Part shown: one piece after another, positions 1 to 12,549 of the stretch
Layout of the letters: each line of letters opens with the position of its first letter
How positions within the stretch are numbered: position 1 is the first letter of the stretch
Source of the DNA: Liolophura sinensis
Lineage: Eukaryota > Mollusca > Polyplacophora > Chitonida > Chitonidae
DNA: 64,000 bases
Reading direction: 5' to 3'
Assembly: GCF_032854445.1 (NCBI RefSeq)
Contig: NC_088304.1
Location: 434,001-498,000 of the forward strand
Translations under genes and position numbers: made by a program
Notes under the pieces: model-generated
Seen by the model: only the letters and a program-made list of their open reading frames with translations
Told to the model about the DNA's origin: nothing
Databases searched by the model: none

Positions 1-525
1 TCAATAGAATGTTTAGCGATATTAACAAACGAGAGAAGACCAAAGCTCAATTGATTAACGCCTTTCTCGCATTAATTGTGGAAAACAACATATATCTGTG
101 GAAGAGTTGGTTCAGCGTAAAATATTTCAATTGGTAATCTGCTTGACTACACGTGACAAAATTTACTCCATAATAGCTTGAAAATGACAGTCAATTATTT
201 TGGAAGGGTTCTTTCCTTATTTGTCTGCTTTACTGATATTTAACGCAGTGCTCATGAATTTTTCACTTCCAGGACGGGGGCCAGTTTCATAAACGGAAGA
301 GTGCCCAGAGGTGAACATCGCCCCTCACCTAATCAAAGGCTTAGAGATTGTAGCAAGCCAGCGCTTAAACCGTCTGAGCCATCGTGAACCGGAATGATTT
401 TTATAAATCTGAAACTAGCAGATTAGTATTTTGTGTTGACGATTATCTACAGGAATAATTTGTTACTGTACTTCCGGTGGTGCGTATAAAACTTATCCAA
501 ACTATTTATATATTGATTTATCTCA
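1..525. other. No recognisable gene
   Basis: Mixed AT-rich sequence with no reading frame of note on either strand. Part of 125-175 loosely resembles the downstream part of dispersed repeat A, but the match is too short to call. Confidence 0.5.
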
Positions 526-625
526 ATGGTTTTCAAGGATATTTAACTTATACAAGCGCGGCCAACTTTATGATAGGAGGAAACCGGGAAACACACAACG
601 ATTCGCAGGTCGTGTGCTAGAACAG
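526..625 (-). repeat. Diverged SINE1 fragment
   Basis: Reads as the tail half of SINE1 in reverse: an atttatt tail, a degraded atatttaacttatac block, then gcggccaactttatg and aggaaaccggg. About 17 bp of the usual block after the tail is missing. No tRNA-like head and no target-site duplication could be seen. Confidence 0.55.
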
Positions 626-1340
626 ATCATTGGTTTGGACAGCTCACCCCACACACATGGAGTGTTTCCGTCCGTATTGAAAACTTTGTATACTTTTTAG
701 TTATTTAGTGCTTTGTGTTGAGTGCTTTGGAAAGTAGTCTTGCCAGTATTGACGGAAAAGTCCATTATGGCAGATTGCTGGTGTATGAATGTGTCCTGAC
801 GCCTAGGTTAAGCTGTACCACGGAGCTTTGACCTGAATATTCCTCCAGGGATTGTTTTACTTGGAGCACCTGACGAAATCAGATGACTAGTTCGGAAGCA
901 TCGCCTTGATGTAGTAATATTTGCAACATTGGTTTCTGTCACTTATCGACCGTATGTTCTGTTTGCCTAAAAGGAACATAATTACAGTGCCATCCTCTAG
1001 ACGAATGCTCTAGTATCTAGGTCACTATACCGTTCTTTACACTGTTTGCATGTAATTGGCGACAACTGTGGTGACAACAATGCATGTGGAATCATTCAGC
1101 AACAGTGGTGTGTCATAACATAACTAATTTTTTTACCTAATTCTGTTGAGCTATGGAGCTAGGACCGCGTAAATTGCGTCTCTCTGAGCATTTACACGAA
1201 CAGTTAGAACAGAAACCAGTCACTGACATGGCATTGTTTTAATGTGATTGTATGTTAAATGTGACAATACAGCATTTTGGGTAATTCTTGACCAGTCACA
1301 AATTGCATTTAACATCACTGCATACTTTTGTTACCTATTT
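626..1340. other. No recognisable gene
   Basis: No homology recognised and no coding potential seen. Confidence 0.5.
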
Positions 1341-1450
1341 CTGTTTGGCACTGCTACTTTTTATGCATTTGCATGAACATTTAAAATAAAACCCTGACTG
1401 AGGAAATTGACAAGAGGCCGTATTTCACCGGATACGTGTCAACATTTGCC
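1341..1450 (-). repeat. Dispersed repeat A, copy 1
   Basis: Reverse copy of a repeat found at least seven times here. The shared core reads caagaggccgtatttcacc in this orientation, preceded by the aaaataaaaccctgactga block also found at 62.2 kb. The next base stretch runs straight into the 48-bp minisatellite. The family is of unknown type: no coding region was seen. Confidence 0.6.
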
Positions 1451-1451
1451 A

Positions 1452-2262
1452 GGTATCATTCTGTCGTCGGTGCTCTGGTCTTACTCTCTATGCTTTACGT
1501 CTATCACACTGTCGTCGCTGCTCTGGTTTTACTCTCCATGCTGTACGTCTATCACACTGTCGTCGGTGCTCTGGTCTTACTCTCTATGCTTTACGTCTAT
1601 CACACTGTCGTCGGTGCTCTAGTTTTATTCTCCATGCTGTACGTCTACCATACTGTCGTCGTTGCTCTGGTCTTACTCTCTATGCTGTGCTGTATCACAC
1701 TGTCGCCGCTGCTCTGGTCTTACTCTCTATGCTGTGCGTCTATCACACTGTCGTCGTTGCCGTTGTCTTACCCTCTGTGCTGTACGTCTATGACACTGTC
1801 GCCGCTGCTCTCGCCTCATTATGCTGTACGGCTGACACACTGTCGCCACTTCTGTGGTTTTACTCTCGATGCTCTGGTCTTACTTTCTTTGCTGTACGTC
1901 TATAGCACTGTCGTCACTGCTCTGGTCTTACTTTCTTTGCTGTACGTCTATAGCACTGTCGTCACTGCTCTGGTCTATCTTTCTATGCTGTACGTCTATC
2001 ACACTGTCGCCGCTGCTCTGGTTTTACTGTCGATGCTGTACGTCTATCACACTGTCGTCGCTGCTCTGGTCTTTCTCTCTATGCTGTACGTCTATCACAC
2101 TGTCGTCGCTGCTCTGGTCTTACTCTCTGTGCTGTACGTCTGTCACACTGTCGTCGCTGCTCTGGTCTTACTCTCTGTGCTGTACGTCTGTCACACTGTC
2201 GTCGCTGCTCTGGTCTTTCTCTCTGTGCTGTACGTCTATCACGCTCGTTGCCGCCCTGGTCT
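1452..2262. repeat. 48-bp minisatellite, about 17 copies
   Basis: Head-to-tail units of about 48 bp built on tgctctggtcttactctct followed by atgctgtacgtctatcacac and tgtcgtcgc. Because 48 is divisible by three, no unit introduces a frameshift, so long open frames run through it. One of these is 305 codons (1436-2353) of a hydrophobic 16-residue repeat like VVGALVLLSMLYVYHT, and a second frame gives Cys/Ser-rich repeats. The longest frame has no ATG start (it opens on GTG), so I treat these frames as passive by-products of the unit length rather than genes. Confidence 0.9.
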
Positions 2263-2270
2263 CTCTCTCT

Positions 2271-3453
2271 CTTATGACCATTTGTTGAATCCAGTTGGTG
2301 ACCTTTCAGTGGTCACTTTTACCATTTTCCAACTATCATACTTCTGTGTCTAGTCTGGTCCACGCCGTAGTTTGTAACGGGCTCTCGACGCCAGCCACCC
2401 CTTTCTTACAACACCTGGATTCTAGTTTCTATGGACCGACCGCTCTCAACGCGGTGCACTTCAGGTTACACAGCCTTACAACTACCATGATAAACGTCCA
2501 TTCAAATCGCTAATGCTTTCAGCTATCTAAATGGTCCCACGCAATGAGCTTAAGTGTCTACAACCCCGAGGCAAAGTCTCTTAGTCATAGCTGACTAGAC
2601 TCATTCCCACCCAGGAGAACACTTGGGACATGTGAGTGTACATTAGCGAAAGAAAAAAAAAAACGAATGATTTATTGTTTCACATCTCATTTGCAGTAAG
2701 TCAGCCATGCTATAGATTGGCGTTCTAAGTGGAAGGTACATGTAGGAATATCAGCAGAACATCCAGACTCGAAACCAGAAGGCCACAGTGCAAAAATTGG
2801 TTGATTGCACAGCAAACAGGAGTTAAAGGTAGAAATTCCAGATTCAAAAAGCCATTAGAAAAACATGAAATCGATTTATTGCTTCATAGCAACTATTATA
2901 TCAGATAGCTGTCTGATAAATAAAAGACACTAGTATTGCAGCCAATATAGTAGAAGACGATAACGGAACAAGAGCAAAGTGTTTCAACCCAACTGTTATA
3001 CGAGGAGTCCATCGACTTACAGACACCATCACATATTCCTCTAAATGGACTTCCACCTCTGACCTCCATCCATAATCATTATCAAGTTAGTCCACAACGT
3101 ACTATCACTCCCTTTCGCTGCCAAATGGAATACTTTCGAAAAACATGAATCCCGCATGAATGAATGACTGAAACCTTCTACCTGCTGAAACTAAAATGAC
3201 AGGGCTTTATATGATTGGTGTTCCATGCCGTACTCAGTCATTTTCAAAGGAGGAACCAGAAGTGCCTTTTAATAAACCAGTGACCTCTGACAGAAATGTA
3301 CATAAACACACCTTATTGGGGAAAAGTGGTCCTACACGATCGCCACACAGTTCCAAATGTTTAGAAATCTTTAAAAAGTGTACGTAAACATGATCGAACA
3401 GAGAACGAGTTTCGGTGTTACATTCTAATGAAACATATCCATATATAGCAAAT
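2271..3453. other. No recognisable gene
   Basis: No recognised protein or repeat. A piece at about 3205-3245 (ggtgttccatgccgtactca) resembles a SINE tail but is too short to annotate separately. Confidence 0.5.
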
Positions 3454-3462
3454 TATTTGTCA

Positions 3463-3595
3463 TTTTATTTATTTGCTTGGTATTTTACACCGCACTCAAG
3501 AATATTTCATTTTTACCACGGCGACCAGCATACTGGTGGGTGGAAACCGGAGTCTGGTGGGAGACCCACAACTATCGATGGAGTGCTGGTAATCG
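3463..3595 (-). mobile_element. SINE1 copy, 5'-truncated
   Basis: Tail-first copy: atttatttgcttgg, then a diverged accgcactcaagaatattt block, the cggcgaccagcat block and tggaaaccgg. The tRNA-like head is absent. A probable 9-bp target-site duplication, tatttgtca/tatttgcca, lies at 3454-3462 and 3596-3604. Confidence 0.75.
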
Positions 3596-3604
3596 TATTT
3601 GCCA

Positions 3605-4376
3605 GTTGTCAGTGGTTTGGAATTGAACTTTTCCACGAATCTACATTTCTTCATTATACTGCAAAATTGGGATTCGTTTGGATACTGACGCGCATTTTAC
3701 TGCATAGACACCCGAATCAGATGAGTAGATAAATGAACGTATGATTTCATTTCATAATTCGAGTGAATTACCAGACCACATTTAATACAGTTTTATCGGT
3801 GATTTTTTTCTTTAACGTGGTTTACCAATCATTAGTTGTTCTGACCCTTAATCGTAAGTATTAACCCAGGAAATAACAATTACGTTAATTCAACGGTAAC
3901 AACAGGGCGTCTTAAGTATTTCCGACAAAGGAGTCTCGCGGGACAAGTTGCGTCTTCTTTTCTATACAAAACACGTAACCCATTTCTCCTAAACTTGTTG
4001 GAATGTGACATGCTATCCCGGCCAATTGCATTTTAACCATTGTTGTGCTACTTTGTATGCATTGCGAATAACTGAATTCTAAACCCTGGCCTATAGGTAA
4101 AACTTCTTAGTGGTCGTACATCCGCGGTTTGATATAAGCATGTGTCAATTATTAGTAGTCTGGCTAGTTCCCATAGCGTTGTTAGGCAAAGGAATTTCGA
4201 CCATGTCAACTGTGGATGCCACAGTGAGTGAATGTGTCACATTTCACATTCACTATCTCTCCTAATTACCTTTCTGAGCAGGGCTAAACTATCGTGACTC
4301 AAACGTGCCGGTCCATGGCCCATTGCTTTTATAACCTCATATCTACGTACTATGGCAACGTCATCTACCTCAGCAA
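3605..4376. other. No gene; possible repeat A trace
   Basis: No coding feature. Around 4040-4100 the sequence tgctactttgtatgcatt and then ctaaaccctggcct resembles the outer part of repeat A (compare 1350-1400), without the conserved core. Confidence 0.35.
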
Positions 4377-4385
4377 AACAACTCT

Positions 4386-4630
4386 GATGATTTTATCTAT
4401 TTGTTTGTGTTTACGCCGTACTTAATAATATTTCACATATACGACGGCGGCCAACATTACGGTGGAAGTGAAACGGACATAGCCCGGGTGAAACCCACGA
4501 CAACCTGCATGCTGCTGAAAGACACGCCCCCGTACGGCCTGAGAGGAAGCCAGTATGAGATGGACTTGAACTCACATCGAATGCCTTGGTGAGAGGCTCC
4601 TGGGTCACTGCGCCGCATTGTCACCACTTC
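4386..4630 (-). mobile_element. SINE1 copy, nearly full length
   Basis: Tail, central block (gacggcggccaacattacgg) and most of the body down to the region next to the tRNA-like head. The head itself is badly diverged (gcgccgcattgtcaccac). It is flanked by a 9-bp duplication aacaactct at 4377-4385 and 4631-4639. Confidence 0.8.
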
Positions 4631-4639
4631 AACAACTCT

Positions 4640-5029
4640 AAAGAACCCAATATCCTGCTTACATTGTCTGTTGCATCAACCTTCGCTTAACGAATCTTCT
4701 ACATCACGTATCATGGCAAACTTTTCAAACATACTTAATGAACGGTTGTCAGTGATTGTGAAAAGTGGAAGTTGTGTCTATTTATGACCCATAACATTCT
4801 GTATCTAAAAATGACAATAGTAAGCGAAGTATCCAAATCAGAGTGTAGGCCATCAACTTGTGAAACCATACCCCAAAAACCAAATTTCCAGTGACCAGTT
4901 TTCATAAATAAAATTAGAATTTATTATAAACTGATTAATTCACAATGGTTTATAGAAGATAGTTATCTGGGAGAGGAAATAGCGTTTTCCAGCGAAATAT
5001 CCGAAGGGTCAAATCTAGTGCGTAAGCCA
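4640..5029. other. No recognisable gene
   Basis: AT-rich, no reading frame or repeat recognised. Confidence 0.5.
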
Positions 5030-5165
5030 TAAATGCAAATCAAAACACACAAGTATCTCAGTTACGCTTTCATTGCAACTGTTCATATAAACACAGCAGT
5101 GATATTAAGACAACGTTATGGTGACAGTACCCTTGGTCCCAGGTTAAGCAGAAAAGAATGTGATA
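5030..5165 (+). repeat. Dispersed repeat B, copy 1
   Basis: Shares acaagtatctcagt-acgctttcatt-caactgttcat and a downstream cccaggttaagc block with 14.6-14.7 kb, and the first block with 29.16-29.24 kb. At 14.5 and 29.1 kb it follows repeat C, so B and C may be parts of one element. Confidence 0.6.
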
Positions 5166-5563
5166 CATGTTCATCAAAGGATGTGCCGTAACTGGGTAGT
5201 ATTAGCACAAAGCGAGGATAAGGCAGGAAAGAGAAAACTCATTACCCGTCGTACTTTCATCAACGACATGGCTTCCTCGGAAGTAACTCAGTGTCCTTGA
5301 ATCATCACGATGCTGAATGATTCCACCTTTTTTCAATGCAAAGGTGTTGCAGATATTACCAAGGGAGAGATAGTTCGTGTTGAACGTTCCATCTTGTAGG
5401 TACAGTGAAGAGAAGGGAAACTCCTTAATACATTACTCCTTGAGATAGTATTGTATTTAAATGCAAATACTTCTCTTGTTATTGCAAGAGCCTTGGTGGC
5501 AAGTAGCGGCTTTGTGATGTCGTCTTACATGATGTTCTGGAGACGGCACGTCTTCCACCTATA
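5166..5563. other. No recognisable gene
   Basis: No recognised coding or repeat content. Confidence 0.5.
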
Positions 5564-5574
5564 TCATGTGTGAG

Positions 5575-5830
5575 ATTTTTTTTTTTTTTTTTTTTTGATT
5601 AGTGTTTTACGCCGTACTCAAGAATATTTCACTTATACGACGGCGGCCAGCATTAGCAGAGCCCGGGGGAAACCCACGACCATCCGCAGGTTGCGGCAAG
5701 CCCTTCCCACTTACGGCCGGAGAGGAAGCCAGCATGAGCTGGTCTTGAACTCACAGCGACCGCATTGGTGAGAGGCTTCTGGGTCATTACGCTGCGCTAG
5801 CGCGCTAACCGACTGAGCCACGGAGGCCCC
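5575..5830 (-). mobile_element. SINE1, full-length copy with TSD
   Basis: Complete element in reverse. It starts with an unusual poly-T run in place of the AAAT tail, runs through the conserved body and ends in a tRNA-like head (gcgctaaccgactgagccac is the reverse of an A-box, and ttgaactcacagcgac covers the B-box). It is flanked by an exact 11-bp duplication, tcatgtgtgag, at 5564-5574 and 5831-5841. It is about 256 bp long and, with the copy at 21.3 kb, defines the family. The homopolymer tail could be real or a sequencing effect. Confidence 0.93.
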
Positions 5831-5841
5831 TCATGTGTGAG

Positions 5842-6955
5842 AAAGTTCTCCAGTAACTTGCCAAAGGTCTATGGTTTACTCCGAGAACTCTCGTTGACTC
5901 CATCTTAAAAATTATTGCTATAGTATAAAAGAAAAAGATGTCATTTTTAAATTAAACTGTAATGGGATCAATGTACAAATGCAAATATTTTGGGTGGTTT
6001 GTTAGCTTTTCATGAAGTATCTTTACGCGCCCGACCTATTATCTTCACGAAACATTAAAAACACCCTATAGTCTCATGCTCTACTGCCTGTTTAAAGACG
6101 TATGGTTAATCACAGGTGGATGCCCCTGTAAATGTCACGGAGTCCCCAACATGGATGTAATAAATATTATATGAAACGACTGCACCTATTGCTGTGATCG
6201 AAGTAATTAAAGTTATCAGCCGATTATAGGCTTAAAAGATTTTGTACAAACAGATACGCCCTCGCAGTCTTAATTACCCACAACGTTGATTGTCCGTCGT
6301 CTTTGTATAACAGTAGCTAATAAAGCTGTATCCTGCAATCGAGGAAACATCTATTGAGCGAAGTTCTATAAAAACTGACAGAGTTGTAATTATAGCTCGG
6401 CCTTAGTAAGAGGCATCTCAATGAGAAGGTCAGGATAAAACATGTAATGGTGACTACACTGAAGGACGGAAACCAGTAGCTGTGGTGTATTGCATCGGCT
6501 TCTTCAAGCCGGTTTCTTAAAGGCAATATTCCACTTCAACTGACAGTGAATGCCTATTTTCCTGCCAAGATGCCAAGCACACTAATTTTCATATAAAGTG
6601 AAAGCCGGGTAGATTTTCTGCTTTACGGCAAGAAAAAAATTCAGGTGACAATTCCAAGAAAGCAATTTCAATTTAGATTATACGGGAAGATTGCATAACA
6701 TATCGAGCTTTATCCAAGAGTTTTTCTCTTGGAAAAGAATATCAGATGATAAATTTTCAAACAGCTCTCCTGAAATAGGTTTTAGCATCTCTCACATGAA
6801 GTACACATGAACGTACATTATCTGCATTACTGCGCTAAATTATATTTATAAATTCACTCGCTTTTGTTGAACGTTAGTGACAACAATCTGTCCACGACGC
6901 TCTTTGGTTAGATTGTGCAGTGCGCCATTTGTTAATTATAATAAAGGACTTACAG
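5842..6955. other. No recognisable gene
   Basis: Only short unremarkable frames (for example 69 codons on the minus strand at 6317-6526) with no family resemblance. Confidence 0.5.
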
Positions 6956-7130
6956 CATGGACAGTCAAACCAGAGCAGTGATGACAGTTTGATAGCTGGC
7001 AAATGATCACACGTAACAGGTGAAATACGGCCTCTTATCAGTTTACCTCAGTTGGGTCTATATTATGTCAATGCTTACAATAGTAGTTACACGCCCCAAC
7101 CACAATGGCTTCAGACGAATTAGCAAGAAA
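6956..7130 (+). repeat. Dispersed repeat A, copy 2
   Basis: Good copy: aaaccagagcagtgatgac, then caaatgatcacacgtaacag, then gtgaaatacggcctcttatc. Similarity to the 52-kb copy extends weakly downstream (gatgttatct...gactacacg). Confidence 0.7.
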
Positions 7131-9110
7131 GCAGTGATGTTATCTGCAATTGACTACACGCCACAGTATTCAAAATATTGTGTTGTCTTCACATATAACA
7201 TACAATAACATTAAACCTATGGAAAGGATCCAGGCCATGGGGATGCTCAGTACAGTAACAGAACCGTGGTATATGCAGCAACATGGCCCCACCTGGCTAT
7301 TTCCATTCGACTTGTCATCTACCAGTAGGGTGTGCGTATTTAGTCAAGTTCGCCATTAATTTGGCAAATGTCGGCCAAAGCACTCTGACTTAAATTAATC
7401 ATTGATTAAAACTAACCACTATCCTATAAATGGACAGTTCTTGAGTACACCTTTGAAGAAAGAGTCCAAAATATATGATGTAAGTAAATCACTTTCATTC
7501 TGAATACGCAATACATGTGAGTACACACGTTTGACATATCCAAACATACTGGTACACACAAAGCCTAAGCCCAATGTTCTGGGCATATGACACAGCGTAA
7601 TAATTTGCTAATTGTAAATCTATCCACGGCGCGAACTTGTGGAGAGGGTAGGTGCGAATATGTTGGGCGGGAACGAAAGTGTTTTAAACCATCGCAGGAA
7701 TTCCAGGCAACATTGTACATGCGATTCGAAATGTAGTAGAATTACACCATGCCTAAGCTTATTGCTTTTCAGTTCTAACAGCATGCCAACAGTTGCAACG
7801 ACGCGTTTACGCCTGGTAAATATCTTAAAAATGGTCACATATCATATCAGAAGGATAACACAAAGGCAATACTAAAGGTATCCAAGATGTTGAATGAAGA
7901 TAGTGGTTCAGGTGACATTCCTTGCACACTTCACAAAGCAGGGAAGAAGAGCCAAGACTGGGGTTTCCCCGTAGAATAAATTGTACAAGATTTCCATCCA
8001 TCTCTTGGTCTTTAACTTACATACGCCAAACTAGACCCATAAGCCTAATCGATCTACCTTAACAATGCAGACAAATGTACAGAAGCACAGATCATTGAAT
8101 GGCTCCACAAACCTAAAACGCAAACATGCAAAACAGACAGGCCCGTAAATATAGAGAGACCATATTTAGAGGATTTTCCCGTTGACAAATGGTAAGCAAT
8201 GCTGAGTCTCCGCAAATACATCATTTCTTCTCATTCAGACGACACTATCACACAGACAGGGATTCAAAAATATTATGTCTCCACTCGTCTGTTATGGTAG
8301 AGTCTTCAGGCGACACTATAAATTGGGAATGTGGAACCTGTCTCACAGAGGAATGTGTTCAATTCCTCAAATGATACTCGAGACAGAGAAAGAGCGGCCC
8401 TTTGTGATAACGTCGCCACTCTGAAATAGAACTAGTGTTAAACATGCTACCGCAGAGGCGATGTTCCCACGCCTTATGTCATACGCGTGACAATTTATTT
8501 CAATACGATAGGTTTTAATGGGAAGAGAGGACGTTGCCTGGTTTCATCTATGCAGGGCTGCGGATTTGTAAACATTGCTTTTATACGTTTCAGTAAAATG
8601 GTTAAATAATGGAGATTGAAGTTATATGTGTCCTAAACTAAACAAAAAAAATGAATTCTATAATATCGACTATTTGTCGCAAGTGAAAAATCCAGAAGGT
8701 TTTCTAGAATTTCTCCTAACCTCAATACATTTTAAAGTGGGAACTATTTTCATGACCCTCTGGAGGGGGCATGTATCTGTCAGTATCACACAACGTTCAT
8801 CTGAACGTGCTTTATTGAGCAGCATTAAATTAAGTTTTTTACTCAAGCTTAGACTTTACCACCCTGGGGGAGACCGATACATTGCTATATGAAACTATAT
8901 AAAAAATTTCCTAAAACACAACTGATTGTATAGTCCAAGAACCGTGAAAGGCTTATTTATTCCCCAGATGTATAGTATACCCTCTTATCAGGATATGCAG
9001 GAGTACACCACACTCGTGTGTTTGTTCAAGATAATTTGACTTTCACCACTATTGTCGTGTTCCGGATAGAAGGTTACACAAGCCTCAGTGTGTGCTAGCT
9101 TATATTGGGA
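7131..9110. other. No recognisable gene
   Basis: Two kilobases with only short frames (up to 88 codons at 8626-8892) that I do not recognise and that lack supporting context. Confidence 0.5.
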
Positions 9111-9114
9111 TCTG

Positions 9115-9160
9115 ATTGGTGTTTCATGCCCTGATTAACATTATTTGACTTGTACACTGT
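9115..9160 (-). repeat. SINE-like tail fragment
   Basis: ctgattggtgtttcatgccc and tgattaacattatttgac mirror the SINE1 tail organisation with a diverged sequence. The same fragment recurs at 9415-9460. Confidence 0.45.
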
Positions 9161-9169
9161 ACCACTGCT

Positions 9170-9335
9170 CCAGTGATCCCGGTACAGGTAAACGTGCTCG
9201 GGTAAAGCGGTGATTCCGGTACAGGTTAACGTGCTGAGCTCCTGTAAAACGGTGGTTTCTGTACAGGTTAACGTGCTGAGCTCCGGTAAAGCTGTGGTTC
9301 CTGTACAGGTTAACGTGCTGAGCTCCGGTAAAACG
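9170..9335. repeat. 42-bp minisatellite, about four copies
   Basis: Units contain gtacaggttaacgtgctgag followed by ctccggtaaaacg, with period about 42 bp. The first unit is degenerate. Confidence 0.8.
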
Positions 9336-9414
9336 GCTTCACATTCGCATGTAGGCTGTTAAATCGATCCAGCCCTGCATTCTATTGCGCAAACTATGTG
9401 CTTATCTGCATCAG

Positions 9415-9460
9415 CTTGGTGTTTCATGCCCTGATTAGGAGTATTTGACATATACCAGGG
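9415..9460 (-). repeat. SINE-like tail fragment, second copy
   Basis: Repeats the 9115-9160 motif (ttggtgtttcatgccctgat, tatttgacatatacc). The pair flanks the 42-bp array and may be the remains of one duplicated insertion. Confidence 0.45.
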
Positions 9461-9529
9461 CATGCTGTCGTGATCCGGATAAAGGTTAGCGCACTGCGAA
9501 GATGCGAAGCGAACATGGATTGCCATCCG

Positions 9530-9785
9530 CTTATGATGGGGGGTAGGATCCGCGTATGAAGGAAGTAGAATCCGCGTATGATGTGAATAGGATCCGCGCA
9601 TGATGGGAGTAGGATCCGACAGCCAAGATGGGGGTATCATCCGTATATGATAGGGGTAGGATCCGCGTATGATGGAAGTAGGATCCGCGCATGATGGTAG
9701 TAGGATCCGCATATGATGGGCGTACGATCCTCAAATGATGGGCGTATGATGGGAGTAGGATCCGTGCATGATAAGCTTAGGATCA
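9530..9785. repeat. 22-bp minisatellite, about 11 copies
   Basis: Degenerate head-to-tail units of about 22 bp containing gtaggatccgcgtatgatgg. Each unit carries a BamHI-type ggatcc. Repeated short open frames on the minus strand are by-products of the array. Confidence 0.85.
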
Positions 9786-11740
9786 TACAGCCACGATAGA
9801 CGGCCCATGCACCGATGTGGGTTACTATATGTTATGCCTTTTCGTTTACCGAGTAATTGGGAAAACAATAAAAACGCGATCTCCATATTATCATTATGTA
9901 TGAATTAGAAACCACACCGCGTACTAGACCTTTCCATTTGTCAATATTTTTATGACGAGAGGACAAACAAGGTTTGTGTCCAACAACGCGGCATTTTTGT
10001 AAATTAAAAGCGTTTATGTGTGAATGCTAGTGTATGTCGTAAAAATGTATGCGTATGAAGGTCGGATCCGTACCACATCCCATCGTGTACTATATACGGA
10101 TGGTAGTTGCAAAGTATATCTTTAGGATCGGGCAGTACTGTATTTGAGATTGGCTAACTCCATTTTCCAGCCAATATTTTAACCGCATTAGTAACAGGCA
10201 ATTGAACACAAATGCCCTTAAACCGTTATTTATTGAAGTTCCATATTTTGCCTAATGCCCGGGATTTGATTGCGATCCAAAGGCCTTTTGAGGGAAAATG
10301 TGGACTATTTCCTATTATTCCACCAATACGACATCACAAGCAGAGTTGGCGCCAGTAACACTCCTCCTTCGGCAAATACAGGTTTTATATACAATTGTAT
10401 TGAAAACTGGAAGATCCGAGTTGATCACACCCGAAAGAAAGACCGATGTAGTTCTGTCATATAAAAGATATTATAGTACATTTGGCCAAGCCGTTACACG
10501 TTGTGCCTTTAGGGCAACGCTGCTGGCGCTTCATCATATGTTAATGTCTTGCTCAGAAAAAAGGAGATATTACGTACGGAAAAAATAACGGCTTACGGCA
10601 CAGCTGCAGACTGCTGAGTTTCAAAAACCTCTGAAAATTGATAGCTTATTTCACCCAAGTATGATATTATGGTTAACGCCCTAAAAACTGCCATACTCTG
10701 CTCAAGGATGAGGTTAAGAAATTCTCTTCTTCATTAATTCAGTTATATCTGTAATTATAAGTGGCTTAGTCGGCTCAAGAGTAGCTCGCACTTCCGTGTG
10801 TGTACTAAAACCGTACAACACATTTAGCAATACTCTGTCAGTTGATAAAGAAAGGAGTTGCAGGCTTAGCAGAAGATTTGCATTTTCCATCCTTACACTG
10901 AAATAGTCACATTTTAATGAACAACGTAGCATTCAACATTGTCACTCAGGGAGATATGCAGTAAATATAAATATTGCTGTGAGCATCCGATACTGCATGA
11001 CTTTTAGCAGATAATGCTACAAATGACCGAAACTGTAGTAAATCTTTACCAGTAATGTAGTAACTGGTTTTCTACGCCATGCTCTAGTATATTTTCACCG
11101 ATAATGTAGTAATTTTGTTCGGTGATATTAGAGGAAGAATTTGGGACATAGTCAAAAAAGCCCACTACCTTATGTTAACATTAATTTGGCGAAGTGAAAT
11201 AATTAATGCCGAAATAGCCATTAACTTATTCTGGCTTAAACCGTATGCAAGTGGCGATTTTCCCCAGCGTGCCCTACGACTTCACAGGCGTTACGAGCTT
11301 CAAGAAGACAATAACCAAATATTTGTGTCCATATTTGGCACAAGTTTGCATTTTAGTGTCTTACAATATGCGATATGTGAAAAACGCAAACTTAATTACC
11401 TTAACACTTACTCGAGCATTGTGATGTTAAACAGCTGAGTTTCTGTGCCATTTTTACAAAGTTACTGGACGATATAATTTTAACTGTTCGTGTGGATAAG
11501 ACGATTGAATGTTTCCAATTCCATGTAAAAATACGGGATGTTAGTGGCTATCAATGCGCCTGAGCCGGCGCCTAGAAAATTATTAACATTCAACCATAGA
11601 TATCGCTCAACTAAGAAAATGAAAGTAAGAATGATTATGCCAGTTGGTGTCAATGACTAGTACAATTCGGCAACGGAAGACACCTTCGCTTTTCATTATA
11701 CACCCTTTGGATCAGCGAAGGTGAAAAAAAAAGTACTTAT
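9786..11740. other. No recognisable gene
   Basis: Several short frames (96 codons at 10298-10588, 107 codons at 11115-11438) with no recognised motif. The short atgtagtaa motif recurs near 11035-11110. Confidence 0.5.
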
Positions 11741-11741
11741 T

Positions 11742-11997
11742 TTGTAATTATTCAAAATGTTTTTTAACGCAAGTCCTTGATATTTCACTTATGTCATTTA
11801 ATGGATATTAGAGATCTGCCATAAAATGTCATTATCACAAGGGAATTATTATGAAAATAGCAACAAATAAGCATCCTCTGTCAAAATGATATCATGCGTC
11901 TGGGATGCAGTACATTTCATGAAAGGTCGTTGATATTTCAGACTGGTTAATTAATGGATATTAACGTTTTACGTCTAAGACATTTTGAATAATTGGC
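11742..11997. repeat. Possible small MITE-like repeat
   Basis: An inverted pair, aattattcaaaatgt at about 11746-11760 and acattttgaataatt at about 11979-11993, bounds 250 bp. Inside are two direct copies of a 37-bp stretch (ttgatatttca then taatggatatta) at about 11772 and 11930. No clear target duplication was seen, so this is tentative. Confidence 0.35.
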
Positions 11998-12549
11998 CAT
12001 ATTGTTATACACAGTATTTCCATTACCAAAATCAGCTCTTTGCGTTTCAAGTTTCGATTGAAGAATGACTTATACTTTCCTGTATGCTAGTTTTATGTTA
12101 CCTTATTTCCATCTTATTACTTTAGGCATTATGCTTGTTCAACTCAAATGATCACATCTGTCTATTGTTGTTATTGTGACATCTGTCTATTGCTGTTATT
12201 GTGACATCTGTCTATTGCTGTTATTGTGACACCTGTCTATTGCCATTATTGTGACATCTGTCTATTGCTGTTATTGTGACATCTGTCTATTGCTGTTATT
12301 GTGACATCTGTCTATTGTTGTTATTGTGACATCTGTCTATGGCTGGTATTGTGACACCTATCTATTGTTGTTATTGTGACATCTGTCTATTGCTATTACT
12401 GTGACATCTGTCTATTGCTGTTGTTGTGACATCTGTCTATTGCCGTTATTGTGACATCTGTCTATTGCTGTTATTGTGACACCTGCATATTTTTGTTATT
12501 GTGACATCTGTCTATTGTTGTTATTGTGACATATGTCTATTGTTATTGT

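Noticed and set aside
1436-2353. 305-codon hydrophobic repeat protein resembling a membrane protein
   Set aside because: It starts at GTG, is entirely a product of the 48-bp minisatellite, and other frames of the same array are also open.
9359-9734. 117-codon and 67-codon Asp/Pro/Thr repeat frames
   Set aside because: By-products of the 22-bp array.
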